Below, piece after piece: positions 45,496 through 56,282 of a stretch of DNA of 64,000 nt (its first letter is position 1; each line of letters starts with the position of its first letter). The position numbers and the translations under genes were made by a program. Where the stretch lies: assembly GCA_963580285.1 (NCBI GenBank), contig OY757015.1:128866188-128930187 (forward strand). The letters are read 5' to 3'. This DNA is from Lucinisca nassula. Taxonomy: Eukaryota; Mollusca; Bivalvia; Lucinida; Lucinidae. Under the pieces are notes generated by a model that worked only from the letters and a program-made list of their open reading frames with translations, was not told the DNA's origin and ran no database searches.

Positions 45496-46460
45496 AGCGT
45501 AATTTAAAAATGTAAAAAAGTAAAGAAAAAAAGTCAAGATACTATAGAAAGCACATGCATATCTTCAGACCATGATTAAAACATTTGTGAAGTTTTTTAA
45601 GTATTGGACTGAAATTGTAATATGAACTGCACACTTAAAGTATCTACTATATATTTGGAACCATGCAAAAAGTGTAAGTAATGAAAAAAAGTGAAAACAA
45701 AAATAATTGAAGGATCCTGTAAAAGGCACATGCACATTTTCAGACTATGATCAAAACACCTGTAAAGATTCTGAAGGATCGGTTTTAAACTGTAGACAAT
45801 GTACCTACTACATATACAGTTTCATATTATAGATGCGCAAAAAATCCTCTAAGTTAAAAATGTGAAAAAAGTGAAAAGAGTTATTTTAAGATTCTGTACA
45901 AAGCCCATGCACATCTTCAGACCATAATTCAAGCACCTTTAAGTTTTGAAACAACTGGTGTTAAACTGTAGGAGGAGTTGCGCTCACAAGGTACCTACTA
46001 CATTATACTCTTTTATAGAATTGATGCATGGAAAAAAATCTAAGTTAGAAATGTGAAAAAAGTGGAAGAAAATTAATTAAAGTATTCTGAAAAAAAAAAA
46101 CATATGAACAAGTTCAAATCATGATAAAGACACCTGTAAAATTTCATAAGGATCGGTATAAAACTGTAGGAGGAGTTACGCTCACAAGGTACCAACTATG
46201 AATTTGGAACCGTGCTAAAAAGTCTAAGTTAAAAATGTGAAAAAAGTGAAAACAATTAATTCAAGGATTCTGAAAAAGCACAGGCACAACTTCAAACCAT
46301 CATAAAGACACCTATAAAATTTCAGAAGGATCGGTATAAAACTGTAGGAGGATTTTCGCTCACAAGGTACCTACTACGAGCTCGGAACCACGCACCACGG
46401 AAAGCCGAATACTTTGTCGCCTCGCATTTCTTCGAAAAGGCGGGGGACAATTACAAAAAC

Positions 46461-46494
<34 letters not shown>
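45496..46494. repeat. ~180-bp tandem repeat and (ATA)n (A2)
   Basis: Duplicate of 29090-30105 with a 2-bp longer A-run near 46092, one substitution (CACAGGCAC) and a shorter (ATA)n. Confidence 0.88.
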
Positions 46495-46496
<2 letters not shown>

Positions 46497-46526
46497 CACA
46501 ACCATAAGCACATACAATTATTTCAA

Positions 46527-47350
46527 ATAGAAGTGAAGGCAATGATCCGGAATCGATACAAATAACCCACAGCTCCCATCAGAGACACCAAGGGAAAGAA
46601 ACACAAACATGAAACAACTAGACCCTATGGAAACATCAATAGCGGAAAGCCAAAAGAACAGTTACTTTCCCACAAAATGGCCAACTGGCTATCCAGAGCA
46701 AAATAATATAAGCGATACACACACTCCAAGACAAGCCATAACAAATATAAACCACGACAGAAGAACCACCTTGGAACGGTCAGTGAAACGGATTCTATTG
46801 CGGGGGGATGGGCTTAAATCGATTTTACGTGGCCACAATCCTCGTCCTTACTTCCGTCGCGATTAATACAAATAATTTGTTCAGTCCGCATGAAGGCCTT
46901 CTAGATAGAAGTGGAGACAATGATCAGGAATTGATACAATCAACCCACAGCTCCTATCAGAGACACCAAAGGGAAAGAAACACAAACATGAAACAACAGA
47001 CCTAATGGAAACATCAATAGCGGAAAGCCAAAAGGACAGTTACTTTCCCACAAAATGGCCAATAGGCTATCAAAAATAAAATAATATAAGCGACACAAAC
47101 ACCCAAAGATAAACCATAACAAAAATAAACCGCGACAGAAGAACCGCCTTGGAACGGTCAGCGGAAACGAATTCCACTGGGGGTCTTAAATCGATTTTAC
47201 GTAGCCACATCAGTGCAACATCTCCGTGAACACAAAAACCAATCAACCACAGAGATGAAACAACGGTGAGTACTCGACAGCAAGAAACCAATGAAATTCT
47301 GGAGTAAAACAAAATCAAGACTTAGACTCCGATGGGCCCAACCAGAGACA
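46527..47350 (+). mobile_element. two R2 copies in tandem (A2)
   Basis: Duplicate of 30137-30960. Confidence 0.88.
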
Positions 47351-47399
47351 GAGCATCAGGTATCAACCAACCAACATTACATAAAATTAGATTCTCTCT

Positions 47400-48150
47400 A
47401 ATTCTCAGAAGCCTTTACGCTTGAACGGTATTAGAATCTGAGGCCTACAATCTGAGGTGTACAATTAAAGAGGGAAGCAAAGTTGTCAACCGTGATTGAG
47501 TTAACCACCATGCATGCAGTCTGTCGTATAACATTTATGTTGTATCCAATCTTTTTATTTCGAAGAATGATTTTACGAAATTGGATACTAAAGTCATTGC
47601 AAGTACATATTTTTCTGATCTTATATACAAAGTCACCATAAAATTCCGGTTCCGATAGACCTTGTTGCAGAAGAGATTCAAGTCCAACATTGAATTTCAC
47701 GTTAAATCGGAATGACGTCAAAAAATTTTGAAAAGGCTTTGCGTAGTTTATGATACCGATAACCCTGATTAAGACGTTTAGCAGTTAAACAATTTATTAC
47801 GAGTGTTGAAGTATGTTATATGACCAGACACTCTTGCAAATCGAACTAATTGCGAAATATAAACGCCGTAGGATGCCGCACGAGGAACATTACCATCCAA
47901 GAAAGGAACATTTACAATCTCAAAATCGAAATCATCGCGTTTATCATAAATTTTGCAAGACACAAACCCATCTACAATAGATAGGTGTAAATCCGAAAAC
48001 GGAGCCTCAGTATCAGAAAAATTTGCTTCATTTAACTGAAGTTCTGGGTGGTAAATTTGACAGATCAAACCATCGAAATAGGTAATATCAATGTTTAATA
48101 AATCATCCAAATAACTCCGGGGTTTATGAAATTTCAACCTTCGCCCTCAG
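47400..48150 (-). pseudogene. YLDD-type reverse transcriptase relic, best copy
   Basis: Two minus-strand frames. The upstream one (48137-47778) reads SYLDDLLNIDITYFDGLICQ, DTEAPFSDLHLSIVDGFVSC, KIYDKRDDFDFEIVNVPFLD and YISQLVRFARVSGHITYFN; YLDD is the polymerase active-site box. After a frameshift and stop, the second (47721-47431) reads VKFNVGLESLLQQGLSEPEF, YGDFVYKIRKI, GYNINVIRQTACMVVNSITV and LFNCTP. This is the palm and C-terminal part of an RT family widespread in marine invertebrates. I leave its class open (Penelope-like or another non-LTR type). The N-terminal fingers are not seen. Confidence 0.9.
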
Positions 48151-48344
48151 TTCCAGTACCTTATCAAACAAAATAACAATAACAAATTGATCCGCATGGA
48201 GGTTTTCTAGCTCAATAGTGAGTCATTATAAAATACAGCGTAAATTGGTTATATATAGAATAATATTATCATGAATCGGGGTTGAGGACTCAACAACAAT
48301 CCGACGTCAGGGCAGAAGAAAGCCACCAGTTAGATCACGGAGGG

Positions 48345-48825
48345 TCAAACCCAGGAAATATCCGGCTCCACCCTTCCCGAATTCAGAGGATTTAGGGTGC
48401 AACCAAAGAGCGAAGCAGAGGTGTCCACTTTAAAAGGGTCGACAACCAAATACGCGGTCTGTCGCATATCATCCATGCTATATCCATTTTTCTTGTATTT
48501 AGAAACAATTTGTTCTGAACTGACCAGAAAAATTGTCACAACCTAGTATTCTTCTGAATTTATAAACTAAATCCACATAAAACTAATGTTCCGACAGTCC
48601 CTGTTGCAGAAGTGTCCTCAAAGAAGTACCATATTTAGAAATAATGCCGTAATGTCGACGATAAAATTTTGAAAACGTTTTTTATCATATCGATAGCCTT
48701 GTTTTAGAAGTTTAGCTGTTAAAATTCTGTTCCGATCATTAAAGTCATGAACATGACAGCAAGCTCTAGCAAAACGAATAATCTGTGACATATAACTGTG
48801 ACAACACTTCACACCTTGGCACTTC
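48345..48825 (-). pseudogene. second YLDD-family RT relic
   Basis: Minus-strand frames read YMSQIIRFARACCHVHDFND then RNRILTAKLLKQGYRYDKKR, and after a shift IVSKYKKNGYSMDDMRQTAY then LVVDPFKVDTSASLFGCT. This is the C-terminal half only, in the same orientation as the previous copy and about 200 bp away from it. Confidence 0.88.
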
Positions 48826-49343
48826 ATAAGATTTCCATTGTCAGTAAATACAGACGAACTTTTATGTTTGTGCACCGAACTGCTAGTATGTGTTTGTATA
48901 TGTCTAAATGTCTTTCTATTCGTTTGATATCTAGCATGAGATTGTTGTTGGTACATGTCTATGGCGCTTTGTGGGTGTACATATATGTCACTAAGTCTTT
49001 CTTTTGTTTGGGTGACTTGCGATGGTTGGTTTTATATTTATCGCAACCTTTTCATTCTATTTTGCACAATGCTAGACGGTTTGATGTATGCTGTGCACAA
49101 GATGGACAAAATCCGAACTTTACATAAATATTTAGCCTAACTGACAAAATTGACAAAATATCATCTCACGCAACAATGACGAAATTCGGCCTCGTTATCT
49201 TAAACACGTATATCCCGAATTTCTGCTTCAGTAAAACTGGATTTTCACCTGCTAATATGCTGCGTATATACATTATACATGAACAGCTTTTATCTGAAAC
49301 TGCATTAAGCCCAAACCAAAATTCAACGTAGTGTAATATGTTT
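48826..49343. other. no recognised feature
   Basis: AT-rich; two overlapping plus-strand frames (48798-49140) partly overlie the RT relic and show no motif. Confidence 0.4.
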
Positions 49344-50521
49344 ACCTCCAGGTGTATTGTTTATTAGGTTTTTGTCCGTAATAATTGCGTTTCGTTTACG
49401 TTTTTGAACGTCTTACTACGTATTGTTGCTAGGTTTATGTTGCGTATATCCAAATGCTACGCATGTTTTGAAACTTTTACAACAAACGGAGCTGAGTCAC
49501 GTAAGTAGCCATGTATAGCCTAGGTATTACGTTTTAACCACGTTTCACTGCGATTATTGCCGTTCGGCTACGTTTAAAAAAAGTTAAACGTGACAGTGAC
49601 ATTGTGGCCGTAAGCCCCATTCACACCGTCACTTATTGTGGGCTAGGTTTTACTACTTTTTTAAACGTAGCCGGACGGCAATAAACCTAGCAAATCGTAG
49701 TATAGCCATGTATAGCCTAGGTATTACGTTTTCACTACGTTTCAATGCGATTATTGCCGTTCGGCTATGTTTAAAAAACAGTAAAACGTGACAGTGACAT
49801 TGTGGCCGTAAGCCCCAGTCACACCGTCACTTATTGTGGGCTAGTTTTTACTACTTTTTTAAACGTAGCCGGACGGCAATAAACCTAGTAAATCGTAGTG
49901 ACAACGTTTTACATACGGCTATAGATGGCACAATTTGCCACTGTCACGTATTGAGATCTAGGTTTTACGTAAAATCGATTTAAGCCCCCCCCCCCCGGTG
50001 GAATTCGTTTCCGCTGACCGTTCCAAGGCGGTTCTTCTGTCGCGGTTTATTTTTGTTGTGGTTTGTCTTTGTGTCGCTTATATTATTTTATTTTGGATAG
50101 CCTATTGGCAATTTTGTGGGAAAGTAACTGTCCTTTTGGCTTTCGGCTATTGCTTTTTCCATTAGGGTCTGTTGTTTCGTGTTTGTGTTTCTTTCCCTTT
50201 GATGTCTCTGATAGGAGTTGTAGGTTGATTGTATCGATTCCTGATCATTGCCTCCACTTCTATGTTTCACTACGTTTTAACTCGCAGCAGAAAGGCAATA
50301 AAAGTAGTAGAATGTAATGAAAACGTAGTACACACGGCTATATAAGGCTACATACGTGGCCCAGCTACGTTTTTTTTTTGTTTTTGTTTTGGAAATTTTC
50401 AAAACATACGTGACATATCCGTGGCGTATACCTCGCGAAAACACATAGTAATACAGACTAAAACGTAGACAAAAAGCATTCAATACGTACAAAACAACGT
50501 AATAAGCAAAATACCCAGAGG
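49344..50521. mobile_element. TACGTTT-dense DNA element
   Basis: The left end ACCTCCAGGTGTATTGTTTA, then TTAGGTTTTTGTCCGTA, is mirrored at the right by the inverse of TACGTACAAAACAACGTAAT, AAGCAAAATACCCAGAGGT. Between them ACGTTT, TACGT and their inverses are very frequent. A ~197-bp unit is duplicated in tandem (49505-49695 and 49705-49905), and each unit is itself an inverted repeat (TGCCGTTCGGCTACGTTTAA and TTAAACGTAGCCGGACGGCA). An R2 copy sits inside. TACGTTT words continue to about 50610, so the true right end may be farther. Confidence 0.7.
49963..50266 (-). mobile_element. R2 repeat copy inside TACGTTT element
   Basis: ACGTAAAATCGATTTAAGCC through TCCTGATCATTGCCTCCACT. It interrupts the TACGTTT-rich sequence cleanly, so it is the younger insertion. 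Confidence 0.88.
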
Positions 50522-50639
50522 TCCTCTACATATTACTACGGATTACCTACGCTTCCGTACGTCTTAATATGTTTTGCTACGTTTCTTTCTACGTTTTATT
50601 ACGTTTCTGTAGGTTTTGGTAGACATTTCTAGCTATCAC

Positions 50640-51227
50640 TTCCTACAAAACGACACAGAATGAATGTAGTAAAATCTAGTCCTCAATACATGACAGGATG
50701 CTGATCTTATCCGTATAAGACGGATCCTGAGAAAACTTGTTGTTAGGGTTTTCGACCAGGTAATTGTTTTTTATGGAGACAATTTGCATGACATGTCTAG
50801 TCCTGTTTTCTGTTAAAAAAAAATCATGTCAACAATTTGTCGTCTGCTAAATTAGCCAAGTGGTAAAGGTTAATTTACATTCTGGTCGCTTCCTGTAAAC
50901 AGAACTTATTATTGTACATCATAGCTTGCATGTAAACAGATGTTACGGTTACGACGGTGCTTGCATGTATTTTAATTACTGTATCATACATATGTGTGTG
51001 GTGGGGAAGGTGGAGGGAGAGAGGCGAGACTAAAGTCCAGTATATATTTTGAATGTATATTTTCTTCAGTGACTTATGACGCACACTCTGGTCGAAGTTC
51101 TTGTTTGTTTGACCACAGGAGCCAAAAACAAAACTGACAGTAAGCCATTTCAAAATTTCTTCCAGAGCTTTTGTATTTGGACATTTTCAGTATGTTTGAT
51201 GGACCAAACTTCAAGCGCCTGTGGTTT
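50640..51227. other. no recognised gene
   Basis: Sequence after the TACGTTT element. A minus-strand 92-codon frame (50875-51153) has no motif. Confidence 0.4.
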
Positions 51228-51290
51228 GACTTGAGGTTTTACGTCCCCCTCAACACTATGTAGGTCATTTTGGACGGTTCGACTAAAATC
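51228..51290 (-). mobile_element. R1 3'-end fragment
   Basis: TTTGACTTGAGGTTTTACGT through GTAGGTCATTTTGGA. Confidence 0.75.
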
Positions 51291-51494
51291 ACTTTGCCTG
51301 TGCTGGCTTCGGGGCCGGAACTTTTATGTCTGTTGCTTGATACAACGGAGTTTAACTGTTGGATTTCGTTTGCTCCAGTGTTCCTGTGGCGTTCTGTTCA
51401 GCACCAGATGGCTCAACGCGTTTTACTGTAGAGTCCACTTGGCTTTAATTGTGATTGCATTGTTTACCGAGTTAGAAAACATTCACGCGGACCA

Positions 51495-52122
51495 AACAAA
51501 TACTTGTTTGAACCACAGTGAAAGTAAGGGTGAGGGGGATACTGTAAAGTTAATTTAAAACCATCAGTAATATTTACTGACTGTTCCAAGTCGGTGCTTT
51601 TGCTGTGGTTCCTTCATGTTTTGTGTGGTGGTTCTAGTCCTTTTCCTGGTTATGTGTCTTGTTGCGTTGATGGTTCTGATGTTTCCTCCTTTTTAGTTGT
51701 TCGTTTTTGGTTGCGTTTGTCCTTCCGATTTGGTGTTAGCCATGTTGGCGATTCAGATTGTTCCCCGTTGTGTGTGTTGTTTGTGTTGCTCAGTTTTGGT
51801 TGGGTTTTTAGTTAAACAAATACTTGTTTGAACCACAGTGAAAGTGAGGATGAGGGTTGGAATCCCGTAAAGTTCACTTAAACCCACCAGTACTTTTTAC
51901 TGACCGTTTCAAGTCGGTGCTTTTGCTGTGGCTCCTTCATGTTTTGTGTTGGTGATTCTGATCATTTCCCTTATTATATATGTTGTTACGTTGATGATTC
52001 TGATTCTTCCCCCTTTTTGGTTGTTCATTTTAGTTACGTTCGTCCTTCCAGTTTAATGTTTAATATGTTGGTGATTCTGATTCTTCCCCCATTATGTATA
52101 TTGCTCCTTTTTAGTTAGGTTT
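51495..52122. repeat. two-unit ~315-bp tandem repeat
   Basis: ACAAATACTTGTTTGAACCA, CAAGTCGGTGCTTTTGCTGT, TCCTTCATGTTTTGTGT and GTTTAATGTT-like phrases occur in unit 1 (51497-51813) and unit 2 (51814-52122). GT-rich and without a credible frame. Confidence 0.8.
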
Positions 52123-52287
52123 GGATATTCTGAGTCACTACCTCTTTGGGCAAGATCTACTGACTTGGTTTGATCCGTTTTGTTTACTGTCGTTACTCCA
52201 TGTTTCGACTTATTTCCCATGTGATATTATGGAAAGAATTTGGGATTTGGTTGTATCACTTTATTTTTTAGACTATCCAAGTGGTTT

Positions 52288-52375
52288 ACTAGAGCTCATG
52301 TGCGGTCGGTTTCAGCTCTGCGTGGAAGCACCTACACTCCAATCTATTTCTACAAGACCCGATGGGCGGGAGCCC
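52288..52375 (-). mobile_element. R1 5'-part fragment
   Basis: GTGCGGTCGGTTTCAGCTCT through AAGACCCGATGGGCGGG. Confidence 0.75.
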
Positions 52376-52552
52376 TAAGGCCGAAGTGTTGGCAATAACA
52401 AATAATGATGACCTGTCTAGATCATGTAGGAATGTCCGGGGGAAAAGCTGAATTTCGCCAATCAGTGCTTTCCTAGGCGGTTAAGTATGTGATGACGATC
52501 TCTGGGTGCACCGATATTGAGGATCTTCCGCATTTTTCTAAGGTGTATATAA

Positions 52553-52788
52553 GGGCCCCGCCAAGCGAATTTGTGTCTTCGAGCATTCCGTCATGACAAA
52601 TTTTAACTGCGCATGCCCAGCCATTCGGAGGGGCCAAGGATATGGCGTTCTGTCTGAAGGTTCCTCTTGATTCACTGCTTGTATGAGCGAGCAGCGAAGG
52701 TTCTGGCGAGACTGCGCGGATGCGCAGGCTCGCCTGAACCTTCGATGCTCGCATAGGCGATAAGTACCAAAATCGCTTGACGGGGCCC
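52553..52788. mobile_element. GGGCCCCG MITE with ATAA duplication
   Basis: Opposite orientation to the A1 copy; ends GGGCCCCGCCAAGCGAA and TTGACGGGGCCC. ATAA flanks both sides (52549-52552 and 52789-52792). Confidence 0.9.
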
Positions 52789-52999
52789 ATAATATACTGG
52801 GCTTGTTTTCTAGTCGACAGATAGTAAGTTAGTCAGTAAGTTGTTAGTTGTTCAGTCATCCAACAGGCCATTAGCATGCATTTTGACGCAAATAAAGCAT
52901 ATTGAACATCATCCTATGTTCCTTGTTATTTGGCTGTGAATATGGATTTTATAAACTTTCTGTAGATGGAATCAGCTTTGCACGAGACATTTGCCTATA

Positions 53000-53345
53000 A
53001 AATAGAAGTGAAGGCAATGGTCAGGAATCGATACAATTAACCCCCATCCGAGACAACAAAGGGAAAGAAACACATACATGAAATAACTAGACCCTTATGG
53101 GAAACATCAACAGCGGAAAGCCAAAAGGACAGTTACTTTCCCCCAAAATGGCTAACTGGCTATCCAAAAACAAAAATATATAAGCGATACACAGACAAAC
53201 CATAACAAAAATAAACCGCGACAGAAGAACCGCCTTGGAACGGCCAGTTGAACGATTTCCACTGGTAAGGGGTGGGGGGAGGCTGGGGGTTTATATCGAT
53301 TTTACGCGACCGCAATCTTTCCCCAACTTCTGTCGTAGGTTAGAC
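53000..53345 (+). mobile_element. R2 repeat copy
   Basis: AGGCAATGGTCAGGAATCGA to GTCGTAGGTTAGACAAAT, with a G-rich expansion at 53266-53290. The GGGCCCCG MITE is inserted in its 3' part. Confidence 0.85.
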
Positions 53346-53349
53346 AAAT

Positions 53350-53577
53350 GGGCCCGGTCAAGCGATTTTGGTACTTATCGCCTATGCGAGCAGCGAAGGT
53401 TCAGGCGAGCCTGCGCAGTCTCGCCAGAACCTTCGCTGCTCGCTCATACAAGCAATGAATCAAGAGGAACCTTCAGACAGAAAGCCATATCCCTGGCCCC
53501 TCTGAAGGACTGGGCATGCGCAGTTAAAATCTGTCATGACGGAATGCTCGAAGACACAAATTCGCTTGGCGGGGCTC
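53350..53577. mobile_element. GGGCCCCG MITE with AAAT duplication
   Basis: Ends GGGCCCGGTCAAGCGA and TTCGCTTGGCGGGGCTC; AAAT on both sides (53346-53349 and 53578-53581). Confidence 0.9.
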
Positions 53578-53880
53578 AAATACAGCACGAAACAACTGAA
53601 ATAAAAACCAACAGATGGACTCCGGTGAGCCCTCCTCTGTGAACAAGGCCAATTGGCTTTCCAAAACAAAAAGACCCAAGCAGCACACACATGCAGACGA
53701 AGTATAAGACCCATTGTGTGTGTGTGTTTGGGGGGAGGGGGGGGGTGGGGCTTAAATCTTTTTTACTCGGCTTCACTTCTCACCCTTACTTCCCCATGAA
53801 AGTCTCCTAACTCACCAGTGCAACATCTCCTAGACCACAAAAATCAAACAACCACAGAGACAGCAAGAAACCACTGAAAT
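53578..53880 (+). mobile_element. R2-like 3' sequence
   Basis: GGCTTTCCAAAACAAAAAG, GCTTAAATCTTTTTTACTCG, CCAGTGCAACATCTCCTAGA and AACCACAGAGACAGCAAGAA follow the R2 long-form tail in diverged form, with a G-run near 53730. Confidence 0.7.
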
Positions 53881-53904
53881 GCTAGAAGGTGGTTGGGTGA
53901 GGCA

Positions 53905-54182
53905 AAAGTGACGTGTATCTTCCGTCACTAGGGCGTCCAACTCATATTGGCTTACAGCTGGACAAGGCCTGCTGTCCCTGGAGCAGGTAAGGGTAGTGGG
54001 GGAGCGATTTAATTCTTCTGTCTCTACACTCCCATTCATTTTCCTCTTTCTCCACTGTCTCTAATTTCATCTCCGCTAATATCTCTAATATCTCTTTTCT
54101 CTCTTTCTCTGGAAGACGACCAAAAATGACCCACACGGGTTGACGTGTCGTTAAACCAAAAACAACCAATCAATCAATCAAC
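53905..54182 (+). mobile_element. probable SINE with GTTAAACC tail
   Basis: It ends GACGTGTCGTTAAACCAAAA followed by (CAAT)n-like repeats (CAACCAATCAATCAATCAAC), as in other SINEs of the window. The 5' part (GGGCGTCCAACTCATATTGG, AGCTGGACAAGGC) has no clear tRNA head. Confidence 0.55.
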
Positions 54183-54298
54183 AGCCCGACAAAGCTACCT
54201 ACAGTGTAGGTCCAGATGAGAAGGCTCATATTCGTCCGACTCATCCGGTTCAAGACTATTTGCCATCCTGTAAATGATTTGAGTAAACCCAGAATGAA

Positions 54299-54511
54299 AA
54301 TGTCCCTCAACTTACAGGAATTGAGGTGTCCCACAACTTACAGGAATGGACGTGTCCCGCAAATTACAGGAATGCTCGTGTCCCTCAACTTACAGGAATG
54401 GAGGTGTCCCTCAACTTACAGGAATGGAGGTGTCCCTCAACTTACAGGAATGGAGGTGTCCCTCAACTTACAGGAATGGAGGTGTCCATCAACTTACAAG
54501 AACGGAGGTGA
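54299..54511. repeat. 26-bp minisatellite, ~8 units
   Basis: The unit is TGTCCCTCAACTTACAGGAA plus TGGAGG. Units 5-7 are identical and the outer ones diverge. The region 54512-54807 after it is AT-rich with no gene. Confidence 0.95.
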
Positions 54512-54807
54512 AATGAAGAAATTCTTACTAAGACATTTCTGTTTCCGTTGCCAGTAGGGCTTATTCCTTATCACTCTGAATGCTGGGTATTTTAGCAGAA
54601 GACAGTTTTATTTCTGTTATTTATTTATTTATTATTATATTATTTATTATTTTTCCATAAAACAGGATTTGACATTTCAGAGACAATTTGCAATATGTGC
54701 CAATTTCTAATATCCAGGGAAAACAAGCTTTGACCTTCAATTCAAATTACACATTGTCCTGGGCTGACAAGCCCAGATTCGTTTCTGAGAGAAGAGGTCG
54801 GTGATTA

Positions 54808-54898
54808 AACATCCTTGACCTGCCGAATAAATTAATTTTCCCACACCAAATTCTGACTAATAGAATTGCTTTCATGCAAATCCGCAGAGAAATTAATT
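54808..54898. mobile_element. partial TTAA/CCCTTG MITE
   Basis: TTAAACATCCTTGACCTGCC, CCCACACCAAATTCTGACTA and ATGCAAATCCGCAGAG match the left part of 8189-8394. It ends at a P1 copy. Confidence 0.65.
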
Positions 54899-54904
54899 TA
54901 CCGT

Positions 54905-55275
54905 GTACATTACGAAAACATGCCTATACAGATACATTGAAAACTTTACCGCCGAAAAAAAAATCGAGAATTTTAAGATGAAAAATTGTAATATTTTTCT
55001 TATTTCTGCTCAAAATATAGATTGCAGGTACTCTTTAGAACCGCCTCATCGATGCGGTTCTAACGAGTACCCATGCACAATCTATATTTTAGAGCAGGAT
55101 TAAGAAAATTAAGGTGTACCCCTGTGAACTCCAGTTTTACTATATAAATTGCCTCCACTTCTATTTTTCAAGGTGGTTTTACTATATAAATTTAAATAGT
55201 TTTACTATATAAATTGCCTCCACTTCTATTTTTCATGGTGGTCAAAATTATATAGGCCTGTTTTGGTGATGTCTG
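54905..55275. mobile_element. P1 palindromic MITE with internal duplications
   Basis: TTACGAAAACATGCCTATAC at left, GGCCTGTTTTGGTGATG at right, core CTCTTTAGAACCGCCTCATC with its inverse. At 55137-55235 a ~95-bp piece containing TTGCCTCCACTTCTATTTTT, the tip of R2, is present twice. Confidence 0.85.
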
Positions 55276-55660
55276 ATTATCATTGTTTACAATGGTAGTG
55301 GTTGCTGTGGGTTAAAATTAGTACAACTACTGTGACTCCTTAATTGGACTGACTTACATAAGATATTGATGACGTATATAATTAATATAGTTGTTATTTC
55401 AAATTTTCACTGATTATATGTTTTCTTAAAAATCATTAGAAATATTAGAACTAGCTCAAGAGTAAATGACAGTTATGACATGAAAAAAGGCTACAATTAA
55501 GGCGTAACTATACCTAATTTAGTGACACAGAGGCCTTTCTGATATTTAATCTTCATCAGTGTGTCTCAACCACAAAGTTCTGAAACCGAAACGGATGATG
55601 GACAAGACCCGGCAAACACAGCACATCCCCCTCCGAGCACACACCGACCGACGTAGCAAG
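55276..55660. other. no recognised feature
   Basis: AT-rich; nothing I can name. Confidence 0.4.
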
Positions 55661-55663
55661 GAA

Positions 55664-56006
55664 GGAATGTCGGGCCAATGTCGCGCCGACAACGATACGA
55701 CTTTATAACGTCGTATCGTTGTCGACCCGACATTGGCCCGCTTTTTGAAGCTGGCTGGGTTTGCTATTCATAGACTTGTAGAGGAGATGCACCAAGTCAG
55801 CATCGAATGCCGGGCCAACGTCGTATCGCTGTCGACCCAACGGTGGCCCGCTTTTTGGTGCTGGCTGGGTTTGCTATTCATAGACTTGTAAAGGAGATGC
55901 ACCAAGCCAGCAAAGAATGCCGGACCAACGTCGGGCCGATAGAGATACGACGTGACAACGTCGTATCTCTATCGGTCCAACGTTGGCCCTCTGTTTTCTG
56001 CTGGTT
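55664..56006. repeat. three CCGGGCCAAYGTCG palindromes in a ~113-bp tandem frame
   Basis: Palindromes at 55668-55743 and 55916-55992 fold fully (GACAACGATACGAC and GTCGTATCGTTGTC; GATAGAGATACGACG and CGTCGTATCTCTATC). A half copy is at 55806-55857. The spacer TTTGCTATTCATAGACTTGT with AGGAGATGCACCAAG is repeated between them. Confidence 0.88.
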
Positions 56007-56020
56007 GGGGAATTTGAGGT

Positions 56021-56268
56021 GTTTTTTTTTTTTTTTTTTTTTTTTATTTGGTTTTTGTTTGACAACCCTTTCAAGATTATTTCGCTCATATCGAGCTGAT
56101 CGTTAATCAGAGGTGGGCGAAAACCGGAGTACCCGGAGAAAAAAACAACTGACTTTCCGTTGCAGAACTTGGCGTCTCACATGTGAACCGAGCGAGGCAC
56201 GAACCATAGCGGTGAGATACCTAATGATTAAGAGTCAGCGCTCTTATCCACTAAGCACGGAGGCCGTC
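56021..56268 (-). mobile_element. tRNA-Lys-like SINE with 14-bp target duplication
   Basis: Flanked by GGGGAATTTGAGGT (56007-56020 and 56269-56282). The 3' poly-A tail appears as poly-T at 56022-56045. Same head and body as 19523-19745. Confidence 0.93.
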
Positions 56269-56282
56269 GGGGAATTTGAGGT

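Larger units (their letters stand above)
38616..47548. repeat. segment A2 of A-B-A duplication
   Basis: Second copy of 22179-31158 with the same content and order. Its right border GTTGTATCCA runs into ATCTTTTTATTTCG with no break in the RT relic, so this side keeps the ancestral junction. Confidence 0.95.

Noticed and set aside
38616..47548. Independent older duplication with diverged function
   Set aside because: Relics in A1 and A2 share the same stops and insertions and differ by few bases, so there has been no time for divergence.
54216..54557. Repeat protein with LNLQEWRCPSTYRNG units
   Set aside because: The 26-bp unit changes frame each time, so the apparent protein repeat is an artefact of the minisatellite.
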